64,000 nt of DNA from Rhizobiaceae bacterium (GCA_019635695.1 JAHBYZ010000001.1:1-64000); one strand, 5' to 3'. Positions 1-9,186 are shown, counted from the first letter of the stretch. Notes: generated by a model not told the origin, from the letters alone. A program made the numbers and translations.

Positions 1-1
1 G

Positions 2-461
2 CTCAAGGTCGTAAAGGAGCAGATTCTCGAAAACGATCGCAGAGTACGTGCGAGTGCGCGAGAAACCGAGCTGGGCCGCAGATTGATGGAGATCCCGGGT
101 GTCGGCCCGCTGCTGGCGAGTGCGTTCGTCGCGACCGTCGCCGATCCGCACGCGTTCAAGTCGGGTCGATGCCTCTCGGCATGGATCGGGCTCGTTCCGA
201 TGCAGAACTCGAGGGGGCAAGGAGAAGCTCGGCAGTATCTCCAAGGCCGGCAATCGCTACCTGCGACAGCTGCTCGTGGTCGGAGCGATGGCGGTCATCC
301 GCTATGCCGAGCGAAACGGAAGTAAGCGGCCATGGCTGGTGCAATTGATGGCGAGGCGAACGACCAAGGTGGCAGCGGTCGCGCTGGCTAATAAGACAGC
401 CCGCACGGTCTGGGCGTTGATGACAGGCGGCGAACGCTACCGGGAGCCGGTCATCGCATAG
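2..461 (+). pseudogene. IS110-family transposase, 3' part, frameshifted
   Basis: This is the C-terminal part of an IS110/IS116/IS902-type transposase; the N-terminal DEDD catalytic half lies left of the window. The reading frame is open from base 2. It shows the Transposase_20 helix-hairpin-helix signature (IPGVGPLLASAFVA, then LSAWIGLVPMQNS). At the G-run near 210-220 it shifts to the next frame, which continues with GGKEKLGSISKAGNRYLRQ and WLVQLMARRTTKVAAVALANK to a stop at 459-461. Neither frame alone encodes the conserved C-terminus, so the gene is broken by an indel unless there is programmed frameshifting, which is not usual for IS110. It marks the left edge of the catabolic cluster as a transposition site. 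Confidence 0.85.
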
Positions 462-945
462 AACGAGACAAGGCGAGCGATCGCCAACGAGGTTGGAAAG
501 GGCGGACAGGAGCTAATGCACAAAGCCGGTTGAAACCGCCGGATCAGGAAAACCCACTGGGGCCGTGCACTTCGAGTGCGAGCTGTCGATCGGGACCTGA
601 AACGCGCGAATGGCATTATGGCCAGCGGCACATGATAGCCGCACCTAAAGGTCGGATACATGGCCGCACCAACCAGCAGATGCAAAAGGCTCAAAGAATC
701 CCTTGCCAACGGAGAGCCGTCCATAAACGGCCCCGAAGCCGACCGCTCAGCCAAATCCTCGGTGTGTCCAGAAACAGGCACTTGGCGATTGCAGAGTATA
801 TAATGCAGACGACGTATGAAAACTAGGATAGCACACTGGTGATCCCCGCGAAGAGAAGGAAGCGGGATCTAAGCTTCCGTCGAACTGGGGGCCAGCGGTT
901 GACCTTGTGCGGCCCGGTATAAGAAGAGAGACAGGGAGATTGTCC
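462..945. other. non-coding flank of the IS110 remnant
   Basis: No convincing gene lies here. The stretch directly after the transposase stop probably contains the untranslated right end of the IS110 element, which in this family is a few hundred bases long and lacks long terminal inverted repeats. I cannot place the exact element boundary. The right part abuts the convergent end of the first catabolic operon; no terminator hairpin was obvious. Confidence 0.4.
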
Positions 946-1683
946 TCACCGCGACAGCAGTTTTTCTGCTTTGGCAGCGAAAGTCGGGTCGGTCAGGAAA
1001 TCGCCTTGATAGGACAACGCAATCGCAAGATGCTCCTCGAAGTTATCGGTTCGGCTCAGATGCCGGGTAGCGGCGATCGCCCCGGCGGGCAGCATTGCGA
1101 TTCTTCGAGCTGTGTCGCGGGCAGCGTCGAGAGCGCTTTCGACTGCCACGCCGAGATTGTTCGCCTCGGCCTGCTTCGCATTCATCCGACCTTCGGCGAT
1201 CAGCCTCCAAAGCGCCTTCGTCCCACCCTTGCGGACGACGCTGCGCGTACCGCCCGGTGCCGGCACCAGTCCCAGCGCTGCCCAGCCCTGCCCGATGGAA
1301 GCGTCCTTGCCGAAGAACGTCAGGTCCGCTGCAAGGGCAAGGTCGCAGCCAAGACCGATGGCCGGTCCATCCACCGCGCAGATCAGCGGCTGGCGCATCG
1401 CGGCGATCGCCCGGAACAGGCCCTGGAACTCGGCATAGATGACGTCGGTCACCATCTCCCGGCCGCCCGCCACAAGCTCGAGGATCTTCCGGAGGTTGCC
1501 GCCAGCGCAGAAGCTCGATCCGCGATGCGTTAGAACGGCTACGTGGACTGCTGGAGTGCCCGAGATCGTCTCGATCGCAAGACGCAGCTCGCGTGCGTCC
1601 TCCGGTCCCAGTGAGTTGCGCACGTCGGGCGCGGCCAGCACCAACTCGGCGACGTTCCCGGTAATCACTTGCTCCACGAACAT
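946..1683 (-). CDS. enoyl-CoA hydratase/isomerase family protein (variant active site)
   Basis: A 245-residue crotonase-fold protein. The oxyanion-hole stretch SSFCAGGNLRKI (about 56-67) and the helix GPAIGLGCDLALAADL (about 104-119) are clear. The second catalytic region reads GWAALGLVPAPGGT, where canonical hydratases have PE-x-x-LG-x-x-PG-x-GGT. The usual general acid/base glutamate is therefore missing, and the protein may be an isomerase, hydrolase or lyase rather than a hydratase. It is the last gene of a four-gene leftward operon, 3 bases after the upstream oxidoreductase. The family is certain; the reaction is not. Confidence 0.85.
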   Translation of the reverse strand: MFVEQVITGNVAELVLAAPDVRNSLGPEDARELRLAIETISGTPAVHVAVLTHRGSSFCAGGNLRKILELVAGGREMVTDVIYAEFQGLFRAIAAMRQPLICAVDGPAIGLGCDLALAADLTFFGKDASIGQGWAALGLVPAPGGTRSVVRKGGTKALWRLIAEGRMNAKQAEANNLGVAVESALDAARDTARRIAMLPAGAIAATRHLSRTDNFEEHLAIALSYQGDFLTDPTFAAKAEKLLSR

Positions 1684-1686
1684 GGA

Positions 1687-2721
1687 CTAGTCTCCGGTTG
1701 CGAAAGGTTGTTGGACAGGCGCGGCGTCGTATCCGGCCTGTTGCCCAGTTGCGCAGGGCAGCAGAACGATCGAGCCGCTGGTTCGGCGGGCTTGTAGGTC
1801 GGCGTGGGCGCATGCGGCGTCAACAAGCGCATAGCGATGATTGACGTCGACCCGTAGAGTGCCGGCGCCAACAAGGGCGAATAGCTCCTCGGCTGCGGCT
1901 GCAAGGGCAGCGTGGTCGCCGACATAGTAGCGGAGTTTGGGGCGCGTCAAGAAAAGGCAACCGCGTTCACTTAGGTCGCGCACGGTGAGGTTGGTAAGCG
2001 GTCCTGACGTGTTGCCGAAGGCGACCATGACGCCGAACGGGCGCAGGCAGTCGAGCGAGCCATAGTAGGTGTCGCGGCCGACGCCGTCAAAGACCGCCGC
2101 AACACCCTCGGGGGCAATGCGCCGAACCTCGCCGACGAAGTCGACGTCGCGATAGGAAATGACGTGGTCGCAACCATGATTGCGCGCGATCGCCGCCTTG
2201 TCCGCGCTGCCCACCGTTCCGATCGTGATCGCGCCGAGGTGCTTTGCCCACTGGCACAGAAGCAGCCCGACGCCGCCGGTCACCGCCTGAATCAAAACGG
2301 GCTCGCCGGCGCGAATCGGAGCGCAGCGGTGAACCATGCATGAGGCCGTAAGGCCCTTCAGCATGATGGCGGCAGCCTGCTCGTCGGAGATCGCGTCGGG
2401 AACCGCCGCCACGCGGTCAACCGCGATATTGCGCGCCTCGCAATAAGCGCCGGTCGGGTCGCAATAGGCCACGCGCTCGCCGGGCACGACCTCGCGGACG
2501 GCGCTGCCCACGCTCTCCACTACTCCCGTCGCCTCGTTGCCGAGGATCGCGGGTAGCGCGATTGGGTAGAGGCCGGTGCGATAGTTCACGTCGACGAAAT
2601 TCACGCCAATCGCCGTATGGCGGACGCGCACCTCGCGCGGACCGGGAGGGGGGAGGACAATGTCGACGGCGGTCAACACCTCCGGACCCCCGGTCCTGTA
2701 AATCTGCATGGCCTTCGTCAT
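1687..2721 (-). CDS. NADPH:quinone oxidoreductase-like MDR protein
   Basis: A 344-residue medium-chain dehydrogenase/reductase of the zinc-free quinone oxidoreductase (QorA) type. Visible features are the N-terminal GroES-like domain with NFVDVNYRTGLYP (about 40-52), the ILGNEATGVVESVG segment, and the cofactor-binding glycine motif AVTGGVGLLLCQWAKHLGA (about 145-163). No structural-zinc cysteine cluster is present. Such enzymes reduce quinones or the double bond of conjugated enones or enoyl-CoA esters with NADPH. In this operon of CoA-ester enzymes a 2-enoyl reduction is plausible, but that is inference. Confidence 0.85.
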   Translation of the reverse strand: MTKAMQIYRTGGPEVLTAVDIVLPPPGPREVRVRHTAIGVNFVDVNYRTGLYPIALPAILGNEATGVVESVGSAVREVVPGERVAYCDPTGAYCEARNIAVDRVAAVPDAISDEQAAAIMLKGLTASCMVHRCAPIRAGEPVLIQAVTGGVGLLLCQWAKHLGAITIGTVGSADKAAIARNHGCDHVISYRDVDFVGEVRRIAPEGVAAVFDGVGRDTYYGSLDCLRPFGVMVAFGNTSGPLTNLTVRDLSERGCLFLTRPKLRYYVGDHAALAAAAEELFALVGAGTLRVDVNHRYALVDAACAHADLQARRTSGSIVLLPCATGQQAGYDAAPVQQPFATGD

Positions 2722-2766
2722 GTCCTGTCTCCGCCATCCGCCGCGGCGATGGCTTCCAGGTTGCCG

Positions 2767-3516
2767 TCACCCGTTCATCGTCAGCCCGCCGCTGACGCTC
2801 ATCACTTGGCCCGTGACGAAGTTCGCCTCGTCCGAGGAGAAGAACAACACCGCGCCGGCGATCTCTGCCGGATCGGCGAAGCGGCGGAAGGGGATAGCCT
2901 TGGCGAGCGCCTCGTTGAGGCTCGGTGCATTGGTGCGCGCCTGAGGCGTATCGGTTGGCCCCGGGCAGACGCAGTTCACGTTGATGCGGTGGCGGGCCAT
3001 CTCGCGAGCAAGGGATTTCGTGAACGCGATCACGGCGCCCTTGGCCCCGGCATAGACGGTCTCGCCGCTGCTGCCGACGCGCCCGGCGTCGCTGCTGATG
3101 TTGACGATCTTGCCGCCGCGGCCCGCAACGATCATCCGGTCCAGGAACGCGCGGGTTACCATGACGTGACCGAGGAAATTGATGTCGATAACGCGACGCC
3201 AGAGATCGGGCGTGTTGCTGAGGAAGGGTTCGGCGCGGTTCCAGCCGGCATTGTTGACAACGATGTCGGGCGCTGCGGCCTGCGCCTCCAGCGCGGACCG
3301 CACCTCGTCGATGTTCTGCTGGTCGGTGATGTCCAGGCGGAAGGCAAGTGCGGTTCCGCCGGCGGATGCGATCTCACCGGCAACCTCCACGGTCCGCTCG
3401 GCGACTGCGTCGGTCACGACGATCCGCGCGCCGGCTCCCGCCAGCTTCAGCGCGATGGCGCGGCCGATTCCCGAGCCTGCGCCCGTCACCAATGCGACCT
3501 TGCCTGCCAGCATCAT
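2767..3516 (-). CDS. SDR dehydrogenase, BadH-like (2-hydroxycyclohexanecarboxyl-CoA dehydrogenase type)
   Basis: A 249-residue classical short-chain dehydrogenase. It has the Rossmann motif VTGAGSGIGRAIA (about 9-21), NNAG (about 88-91) and the active-site S-x-YxxxK in SSDAGRVGSSGETVYAGAKG. The VCPGPTDT segment and the C-terminal SVSGGLTMNG closely resemble, from memory, BadH of the cyclohexanecarboxylate pathway. It probably oxidises a 3-hydroxyacyl-CoA, perhaps on a ring. Its start (ATGATG) overlaps the stop of the upstream crotonase gene, so translation is probably coupled. Confidence 0.85.
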   Translation of the reverse strand: MMLAGKVALVTGAGSGIGRAIALKLAGAGARIVVTDAVAERTVEVAGEIASAGGTALAFRLDITDQQNIDEVRSALEAQAAAPDIVVNNAGWNRAEPFLSNTPDLWRRVIDINFLGHVMVTRAFLDRMIVAGRGGKIVNISSDAGRVGSSGETVYAGAKGAVIAFTKSLAREMARHRINVNCVCPGPTDTPQARTNAPSLNEALAKAIPFRRFADPAEIAGAVLFFSSDEANFVTGQVMSVSGGLTMNG

Positions 3517-4298
3517 GTCAGTTCCACTCCTGTCTTGGAGCGGCGCACGAAGGCGCCGATGAGAGCCTTGGTCGCGGGTTCGCGCTGGAGGGCCAGCGTC
3601 TCCTCAAGTTCGGCTGCCAGCCCCTCGGCGGAGGGAGCCAGCCCGATGCAGCGCTTGATGGCGGCCAGCGTGCGGGGAGGCGACGCCGCCAGCCCCCGGG
3701 CGATCGCGCGCGCCCGATTCAGAGCCTGACCGGCGGGTACGATCTCGTGGAGCAGGCCGAGACGCATCGCCTCCGCGGCGGAGACGGTATCGCCGGTCAG
3801 TATGAGCCGCCTTGCGACGGCCGGTCCTGCCAGCCGGCTGACGCGCTGCGTGCCGCCCGCGCCGGGCAGAAGGCCGATCTTCACTTCCGGCAGACCGACG
3901 ATGACCTGGGGCTCGGCCACGCGGATGTCGCATGCCAGCGCGAGCTCGAGTCCGCCACCGAGAGCAGTGCCGGACAGGGCGCACACGGTGGGCAGCGGCA
4001 GGCCCTCCAGGCGCCCGAACAGCCTCTGCATGTCGGCACTGAGCTGCATCAGCCGCTCGGGCCCATCCGCAAGATGCGCCACCTCGGCCATGAACTTGAT
4101 GTCGCCGCCCGCCGAGAAGAAGCGGCCTGCGGCGTGAAAGAGCACGACGCGGCATGCGCCATGCTCGCGCTGCAGGCGATCGAGCAGCGACGACAGTTCG
4201 TTCACCTGATCGGGGCCGATGGCGTTGGCCGGCGGGCGCCGCAGCTCGATGCTGGCAACGGCGCCGTCCTCCTCGAATCGCAACTCGAACACGTGCAC
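3513..4298 (-). CDS. enoyl-CoA hydratase (canonical crotonase)
   Basis: A 261-residue crotonase with both catalytic glutamates in place: GGGLELALACDI (about 119-130) and LPEVKIGLLPGAGGT (about 138-152). FFSAGGDIKFM forms part of the oxyanion hole. It should hydrate 2-enoyl-CoA to 3-hydroxyacyl-CoA, feeding the downstream SDR. The start is GTG at 4298 with AAGGA a few bases upstream; a second in-frame GTG lies two codons later. It is the first gene of the leftward operon. Confidence 0.88.
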   Translation of the reverse strand: MHVFELRFEEDGAVASIELRRPPANAIGPDQVNELSSLLDRLQREHGACRVVLFHAAGRFFSAGGDIKFMAEVAHLADGPERLMQLSADMQRLFGRLEGLPLPTVCALSGTALGGGLELALACDIRVAEPQVIVGLPEVKIGLLPGAGGTQRVSRLAGPAVARRLILTGDTVSAAEAMRLGLLHEIVPAGQALNRARAIARGLAASPPRTLAAIKRCIGLAPSAEGLAAELEETLALQREPATKALIGAFVRRSKTGVELT

Positions 4299-4304
4299 GT
4301 TTTC

Positions 4305-4352
4305 CTTAATATGCGTTCAGCTGTAACCTAGCGAGGGGCCGGTGGCTGTCAA
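4305..4352 (-). promoter_or_regulatory. promoter and putative operator of the leftward operon
   Basis: On the minus strand TTGACA (4352-4347) and TAGGTT (4330-4325) are separated by 16 bases, a good sigma-70 type promoter. Directly downstream lies TGAACGCATATTAAG (4319-4305). A similar element, CTTAATAAAGGTTCG, lies at 4448-4462 before the rightward operon, and a related sequence is downstream of the TRAP promoter (9151-9166). The shared CTTAA...GTTC pieces may be binding sites of the TetR protein encoded at 8330; that link is inference. Confidence 0.5.
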
Positions 4353-4517
4353 GGCGCGAAATCGCGTAAAACCTTTGAAATGCTGGCGCAATGGCTATTG
4401 ATCGTCAGGCCGTCGCCGCCCAAACTAGAAAATGGCGGCCTTGATCACTTAATAAAGGTTCGATAAAGCTGATGCAGCATTCAGCGCTCGACGATAGCAG
4501 CAAGGAAAACCTCACCG

Positions 4518-5336
4518 ATGAAATCCGTTCGCGTCGACGACTTCCAGCCCAGGCATTTCAAGTGGGAAGTGGCCGACCGCGTCGCGACCATCACGCTCAA
4601 CCGGCCGGAACGCAAAAATCCGCTTACGTTCGACAGCTATGGCGAGCTCTGCGAGACGTTTCGCGCGCTGCGCTACGCGCACGAGATCAACGCCGTGGTG
4701 CTGACAGGCGCAGGCGGCAATTTCTGCTCGGGCGGCGACGTTCACGAGATCATCGGACCGATGACGAGGGCGAGCACCGTCGAGGTGCTCGAATTCGCCC
4801 GCCTCACCGGCGACGTCATCAAGGCGATGCTGGCCTGCCCGCAGGTCGTCATCGCCGCCGTCGACGGTGTGTGCGCCGGCGCCGGCGCGCTGCTTTCGCT
4901 TGCCTCCGACTTTCGCTTCGCAACGCAGCGCAGCAAGACCTCCTATCTCTTCGCCCGCGTCGGCCTCGCCGGCTGCGACATGGGTGCCTGCGCGATGCTG
5001 CCGCGGCTCATCGGCCAGGGCCGCGCCGCCGAGCTTCTCTACACGGGCCGTGCCATGACCGGCGACGAAGGCGAGCGCTGGGGCTTCTTCAACCAGCTTT
5101 GCGAGCCGGAAGCGCTGCTCGCGCACGCGCAGGCCAGGGCCAGCGAGTTCGCGCACGGACCGCATTTTGCCCATTCGATGACGAAGAAGATGCTACAGCA
5201 GGAATGGAACATGAGCATCGACCAGGCGATCGAGGCAGAAGCGCAGGCGCAGACGATCTGCATGCGCACCGAGGATTTCGCACGAGCCTATCGTGCCTTC
5301 GTCGCGAAGGAGAAGCCCCAGTTTCAGGGGAACTGA
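4518..5336 (+). CDS. enoyl-CoA hydratase family protein (degenerate catalytic site)
   Basis: A 272-residue crotonase-superfamily protein with [17 protein letters not shown] (about 28-44), [12 protein letters not shown] and [19 protein letters not shown]. The two canonical hydratase glutamates are absent (the later segment reads [16 protein letters not shown]). From memory this subfamily occurs beside acyl-CoA dehydrogenases in aromatic-CoA pathways such as the salicylyl-CoA/anthranilate route, but no aromatic hydroxylase is visible here. It is the first gene of the rightward operon, one base before the acyl-CoA dehydrogenase. Start ATG 4518 follows AAGGA. Confidence 0.82.
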   Translation: MKSVRVDDFQPRHFKWEVADRVATITLNRPERKNPLTFDSYGELCETFRALRYAHEINAVVLTGAGGNFCSGGDVHEIIGPMTRASTVEVLEFARLTGDVIKAMLACPQVVIAAVDGVCAGAGALLSLASDFRFATQRSKTSYLFARVGLAGCDMGACAMLPRLIGQGRAAELLYTGRAMTGDEGERWGFFNQLCEPEALLAHAQARASEFAHGPHFAHSMTKKMLQQEWNMSIDQAIEAEAQAQTICMRTEDFARAYRAFVAKEKPQFQGN

Positions 5337-5337
5337 G

Positions 5338-6540
5338 ATGGCGATGTTTCCGGTTTTCCCCGAAGATCCGTTCGTGGAGGAGCGGCACCGGCAGCTGCAG
5401 CGCGACATCGACGATTGGGCCCGCCCGGCCGTCGAACGCGTGCAGGCAGAGTTCGAAGGGGATATGGCGCGCTCGAGGGCCTTTGCAGGGGCTCTCGGCG
5501 AGGCCGGCTGGCTGCAGCGGATGGTCGGGCAAGACGGCGCCTCGGGCTCGCCCCGCTTCGACGTACGCTCGCTCTGCACGATCCGCGAGACCCTCGCCTA
5601 CCACTGGAGCCTCGCCGATTTCGCGTTCGTCCTGCAGGGCATCGGAAGCGCCTGCATCGTGCTGGAGGGGTCGCAACAGCAGCGGGCCCGCTACATGCCC
5701 GGCGTGCTCGCCGGCACGCTTCTGCCGGCATTCGCGCTGACCGAGGCGGCGGCGGGCTCCGATGCCGCCAGCATCCAGACACGCGCCGAGCGGCGCGGCG
5801 ACACCTTCGTCCTCAATGGCGACAAGACGTGGATTTCGAACGGCGGCATCGCCGACTTCTACATCGTGTTCGCGCGCACCGGCGACGCCACCGAATGGAA
5901 CGGCATATCCGCCTTCATCGTCGACAGGGAGACGCCGGGCTTCCACGTCGGCGAGCAAATCGAGATCGTGGCGCCGCATGTCATCGCCCCGCTCGAACTG
6001 CGCGACTGTGCGGTGCCGGCCGGCCAGCTTCTCGGCCGCGAGGGCGAGGGCTTCAAACTGGCTATGGGCGTGCTCGACATATTCCGAACCACGGTGGGGG
6101 CCGCCGCACTCGGCTTCGCGCGGCGGGCGCTGGACGAGGCGCTGGGCCACGTCGAGCGCCGTCATCTCTTCGGCCAGCGCCTGTTCGACCTGCAGGCCAC
6201 CAAGCTGCGGCTCGCCGAGATGGCTGCGGACGTCGAAGCGGCGCGGCTGATGGTCTACCGCGCCGCATGGGTGCGCGACGTGCTCGGCCGCAGGGTGACC
6301 TACGAGGCGTCGATGGCGAAGGCCGTCGCCACGGAGAACGCGCAGCGCGTCATCGACGGCGCGGTGCAGCTGCTGGGCGGGCTTGGCGTCAAGAAGGGCT
6401 CGGTGGTCGAGTCTCTCTATCGGGACATTAGACCGCTGCGGATATATGAGGGCGCCACCGAGGTGCAGAAGCTGGTGATCGCGGACCAGCTGATGAAGCG
6501 GTGGAGCCAGTTCGTCGAAGGGCAGGCACAGCCGGCGTGA
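5338..6540 (+). CDS. acyl-CoA dehydrogenase
   Basis: A 400-residue FAD-dependent acyl-CoA dehydrogenase. It shows the FAD/substrate segment FALTEAAAGSDAASI (about 130-144), TWISNGGIADFY, the C-terminal helix region HLFGQRLFDLQATKLRLAEM, and RIYEGATEVQKLVI, which carries the catalytic glutamate. It should introduce a 2,3 double bond for the crotonases to hydrate, passing electrons to ETF. The ATG at 5338 starts one base after the previous stop; an in-frame upstream start lies inside that gene. It is clearly paralogous to the enzyme at 49682. Confidence 0.9.
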   Translation: MAMFPVFPEDPFVEERHRQLQRDIDDWARPAVERVQAEFEGDMARSRAFAGALGEAGWLQRMVGQDGASGSPRFDVRSLCTIRETLAYHWSLADFAFVLQGIGSACIVLEGSQQQRARYMPGVLAGTLLPAFALTEAAAGSDAASIQTRAERRGDTFVLNGDKTWISNGGIADFYIVFARTGDATEWNGISAFIVDRETPGFHVGEQIEIVAPHVIAPLELRDCAVPAGQLLGREGEGFKLAMGVLDIFRTTVGAAALGFARRALDEALGHVERRHLFGQRLFDLQATKLRLAEMAADVEAARLMVYRAAWVRDVLGRRVTYEASMAKAVATENAQRVIDGAVQLLGGLGVKKGSVVESLYRDIRPLRIYEGATEVQKLVIADQLMKRWSQFVEGQAQPA

Positions 6541-6585
6541 ACCCGCAGCGTGGTCGCTGCCGGCGGGAGGAAAGGCGGTAGTTCC

Positions 6586-7056
6586 GTGGAAGTGGTTGGA
6601 ATCGGGTTCTATTACGAAGACATGCCGGTCGGGCGGAAGTTCCGCACGATCCGGCGCACGGTGACCGAGACGGACATCGTCAACTTCATCAGTGCAACAG
6701 GCATCCTCGAGGTGCTGTTCACCGACCAGGTTTTCCTGAAGGAGGAATCCGACATCAAGGGGAGGCTGGCGCCCGGCGCGCTCGGCTATTGCTTCGCCGA
6801 GGGCCTGCTTGCGCAGACCACCATGCAGCATACGGGCTTCGCCTTCCTGGAGATGCACCTGAAGATCGAGAACCCGCTCTTCGCCGGCGATACGATCCAT
6901 GTCGAGGTGGAGGTGCTGGAAGCCCGGCTCAGCCGCAGCCGGCCGGGACGCGGCATCCTGCGCACCCACAATCGGGTGGTCAATCAGGACGGCAAGACCG
7001 CGCTGCACTACACGCCCGTACGCATGATCAAGTGCCGGCCGGACGCAAAGCCGTGA
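6586..7056 (+). CDS. MaoC-like hot-dog dehydratase
   Basis: A hot-dog-fold protein of about 156 residues related to MaoC/(R)-specific enoyl-CoA hydratases. It has an N-terminal YYEDMPVGRKFRTIRRTVTE, a short helix after LAPGALGYCFAEGLL and a C-terminal sheet. I prefer GTG 6586, preceded by GGGAGG and GGCGG; an in-frame GTG at 6550 would add 12 residues without a better ribosome site. The usual D-x-N-P-x-H hydratase motif is not obvious (VNFISATGILEVLF occupies the region), so it may be a thioesterase-like or structural variant. The next gene overlaps by GTGA. Confidence 0.75.
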   Translation: MEVVGIGFYYEDMPVGRKFRTIRRTVTETDIVNFISATGILEVLFTDQVFLKEESDIKGRLAPGALGYCFAEGLLAQTTMQHTGFAFLEMHLKIENPLFAGDTIHVEVEVLEARLSRSRPGRGILRTHNRVVNQDGKTALHYTPVRMIKCRPDAKP

Positions 7057-8252
7057 GCACCGCGATGCCGTCGCCCTCCGGACCGCTGACCGGAATCAAG
7101 GTCATCGACCTCTCCTCGCATGTACTAGGCCCGGTCGCCTCGCAGACGCTGGGCGACATGGGCGCCGACGTCATCAAGGTCGAATCGCCGGAGGGCGACT
7201 TCAACCGCCGCGTCGGCTGCGAGCGCAGCCCGGACATGGGCGCACTGTACATGTCGATGAATCGCAACAAGCGCTCGGTGGTGCTCGACCTCAAGCAGCC
7301 GGCGGCGCGCGACGCATTGTTGCGGCTTGCATCGACGGCCGACGTGTTCCTGCATTGCATGCGCGTGCCGGCGGTAGAGAGGCTCGGCCTCTCCTACAAG
7401 GCGCTCTCGGCGATCAATCCGCGCGTCATCTACGCTTTCGGCCGGGGCTTCAGCGGCCAAGGCCCCAAGCGCGACCGTCCCGCCTATGACGACGTGATCC
7501 AGGGTGCGGCCGGCATGGCCAGCCTCAACCTGCTGGCGACCGGCGAGGCGCGCTATTTCCCGACCGTCATGGCCGACAAGCTCTGCGGCATCGTGCTCGC
7601 CTCGTCGATCGGGATGGCGCTCTACGACCGCGAACGCACCGGCCTCGGGCAGGAGGTGCAAGTGCCGATGTTCGAGACCGCGCTCGCGTTCAACCTGCTC
7701 GAGCACATGTGGACGGGCGTGTTCGACGGGCCCGGGGGGCAATTCGGCTATCCAAGGGCGCTGACCGCCCAGCGCAAACCCTACCGGACCAAGGACGGCC
7801 ATATCTGCCTCCTGGCCAGCACCGACGAGCAGTGGCGCAAGCTCTTTGCCGTCATCGGCCGCCCGGAGCTGGCGGCGGACGACCGGTACGGAAAGCTCGC
7901 GGCGCGCGCGGCGGATTTCGGCGTCGTCTACTCCATCGTCGAGGTAGCGATGCTGAAGCGGACCACGGCCGAATGGCGGCAGGAGCTGGACGCGGCCGAC
8001 CTGCCCAACGCCGCCATGGGGCGAATCGAGGAGCTTCCGCGCGACCCCTATTTGCGCGAGACCGGCTTCTTTCAACGCCACGAGCACCCGACCGAGGGCA
8101 CGCTCGTCACCACTGCCGTCCCGGTCGCCTTCTCGCGCACGCCGGGCGGTGTGCGCCGGTTGCCGCCGCGGCTCGGCGAGCACACTGCGGAGGTGCTGCA
8201 GGAGGCGGGGCTGTCGACGGCCGAGATCGCCGATGCCACGGGCGGCGGCTGA
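7053..8252 (+). CDS. CaiB/BaiF family CoA-transferase (class III)
   Basis: A 399-residue family III CoA-transferase. It shows GIKVIDLSSHVLGPVASQTLGD, where the active-site aspartate region follows in GADVIKVESPEGD, then MNRNKRSVVLDLK and RPAYDDVIQGAAGM (about 140-153). These enzymes move CoA from a donor ester to a carboxylic acid through an aspartyl-CoA thioester. It probably activates the acid imported by the TRAP system downstream. Translation starts at GTG 7053, overlapping the previous stop (GTGA). Confidence 0.88.
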   Translation: MSTAMPSPSGPLTGIKVIDLSSHVLGPVASQTLGDMGADVIKVESPEGDFNRRVGCERSPDMGALYMSMNRNKRSVVLDLKQPAARDALLRLASTADVFLHCMRVPAVERLGLSYKALSAINPRVIYAFGRGFSGQGPKRDRPAYDDVIQGAAGMASLNLLATGEARYFPTVMADKLCGIVLASSIGMALYDRERTGLGQEVQVPMFETALAFNLLEHMWTGVFDGPGGQFGYPRALTAQRKPYRTKDGHICLLASTDEQWRKLFAVIGRPELAADDRYGKLAARAADFGVVYSIVEVAMLKRTTAEWRQELDAADLPNAAMGRIEELPRDPYLRETGFFQRHEHPTEGTLVTTAVPVAFSRTPGGVRRLPPRLGEHTAEVLQEAGLSTAEIADATGGG

Positions 8253-8329
8253 GGCACCGAACGGCCCTTGCACTTGTCCAGCGAACCGGTTCTATCGGGG
8301 CGTGACTTTTTTGATCGGCTGGCCGTGCG

Positions 8330-9082
8330 ATGAAGAGCGAAGAAATCCAGCAGGCCCTCGCAAGACGGGACGAATCGACGATCGAGCGGATCATGCGCGC
8401 CGCGGCCGCCATGTATCGCGAGCGCGGCTACGAGCGCTCGAGCATGTCGGCGCTGGCGCGCCGCGTGGGCATATCGGCGCCCGCCCTCTACTACTACTTC
8501 GCGTCGAAGGGAGGGAGGATCCTCGCCGCCTTTCTCGAATACACGCTGAACGACCTGCACCGGACGCTGTCGATGGCCGAGCGCGGGCAGAACTGGAGCG
8601 AGAAGCTGTCGTCCTTCGTCAACGCCCTGGTGCGCTGGCAGCTCCAGCAGAGCCCGTTTCCCGGCGCCTACGACCAGATCTTCGCGCTCGGGCACCTGCG
8701 GCAGTCGCTGCCGGCCGAGATGCGCGAGCGCGTGCTCAGCATCGAGCGGGAAATCTACAAGCTCTGCAAGAACATCATCGTCGGCGGCATGGCCTCGGGT
8801 GAATTTCGTCGTGTCCCCGTGCAGCCGACCGCCTTCGCCATTTTCGGCGTCGGCGACTACATCCTGAGCTGGTACCGCCACGACGGGAAGCTGTCGCCGG
8901 CGGAACTCGCCCGGACCTATGTGGACCTCGTGGCCGCCATGCTCAGCCAGGACCGCGACGGCGTGGCCGCCGCGCCCCCGTATCCGGCCGGCGCCGCGGC
9001 GCGCAGGGGCAGGGCAGCGCCCCGTCAGGCGAAGGACACGTCCGCCGCCGCCGGCCGCGGCACCCGGACCAGGAAATCCTGA
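8330..9082 (+). CDS. TetR-family transcriptional regulator
   Basis: A 250-residue TetR protein. The N-terminal helix-turn-helix is clear: IMRAAAAMYRERGYERSSMS, then ALARRVGISAPALYYYFASK (about 22-60). The ligand domain follows, then a C-terminal tail of about 35 residues rich in Ala, Arg and Pro (from about 215) that is not part of the fold. It lies between the catabolic operon and the TRAP operon and is the obvious local regulator. Candidate sites are the CTTAA/GTTC elements at 4305-4319, 4448-4462 and 9151-9166. Confidence 0.87.
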   Translation: MKSEEIQQALARRDESTIERIMRAAAAMYRERGYERSSMSALARRVGISAPALYYYFASKGGRILAAFLEYTLNDLHRTLSMAERGQNWSEKLSSFVNALVRWQLQQSPFPGAYDQIFALGHLRQSLPAEMRERVLSIEREIYKLCKNIIVGGMASGEFRRVPVQPTAFAIFGVGDYILSWYRHDGKLSPAELARTYVDLVAAMLSQDRDGVAAAPPYPAGAAARRGRAAPRQAKDTSAAAGRGTRTRKS

Positions 9083-9122
9083 AAACGGCGCCGCCCGCGG
9101 GCGGCCGGACGTCATCGCATCG

Positions 9123-9166
9123 TTGACATCCCGCTGCTCACCTCGTAACCTAATGAACGTTAAGTA
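9123..9166 (+). promoter_or_regulatory. TRAP operon promoter with palindromic operator
   Basis: TTGACA (9123-9128) and TAACCT (9146-9151) are spaced by 17 bases. Overlapping the likely transcription start is the imperfect palindrome TAATGAACGTTAAGTA (9151-9166; 12 of 16 positions symmetric, centre AACGTT). This is the geometry expected for TetR-type repression by the neighbouring gene product. Confidence 0.6.
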
Positions 9167-9186
9167 ATCGATGGGAGGAACATCGC

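Noticed and set aside
83..325. Intact small transposase gene at the left edge
   Set aside because: The conserved C-terminal residues continue in another frame after the G-run, and the upstream frame is open beyond the first ATG, so it is a broken, truncated gene.
5089..7008. 639-codon minus-strand frame
   Set aside because: It lies antisense to the crotonase, acyl-CoA dehydrogenase and MaoC genes, has Arg/His/Ala-rich shadow composition, and shows no family motif.
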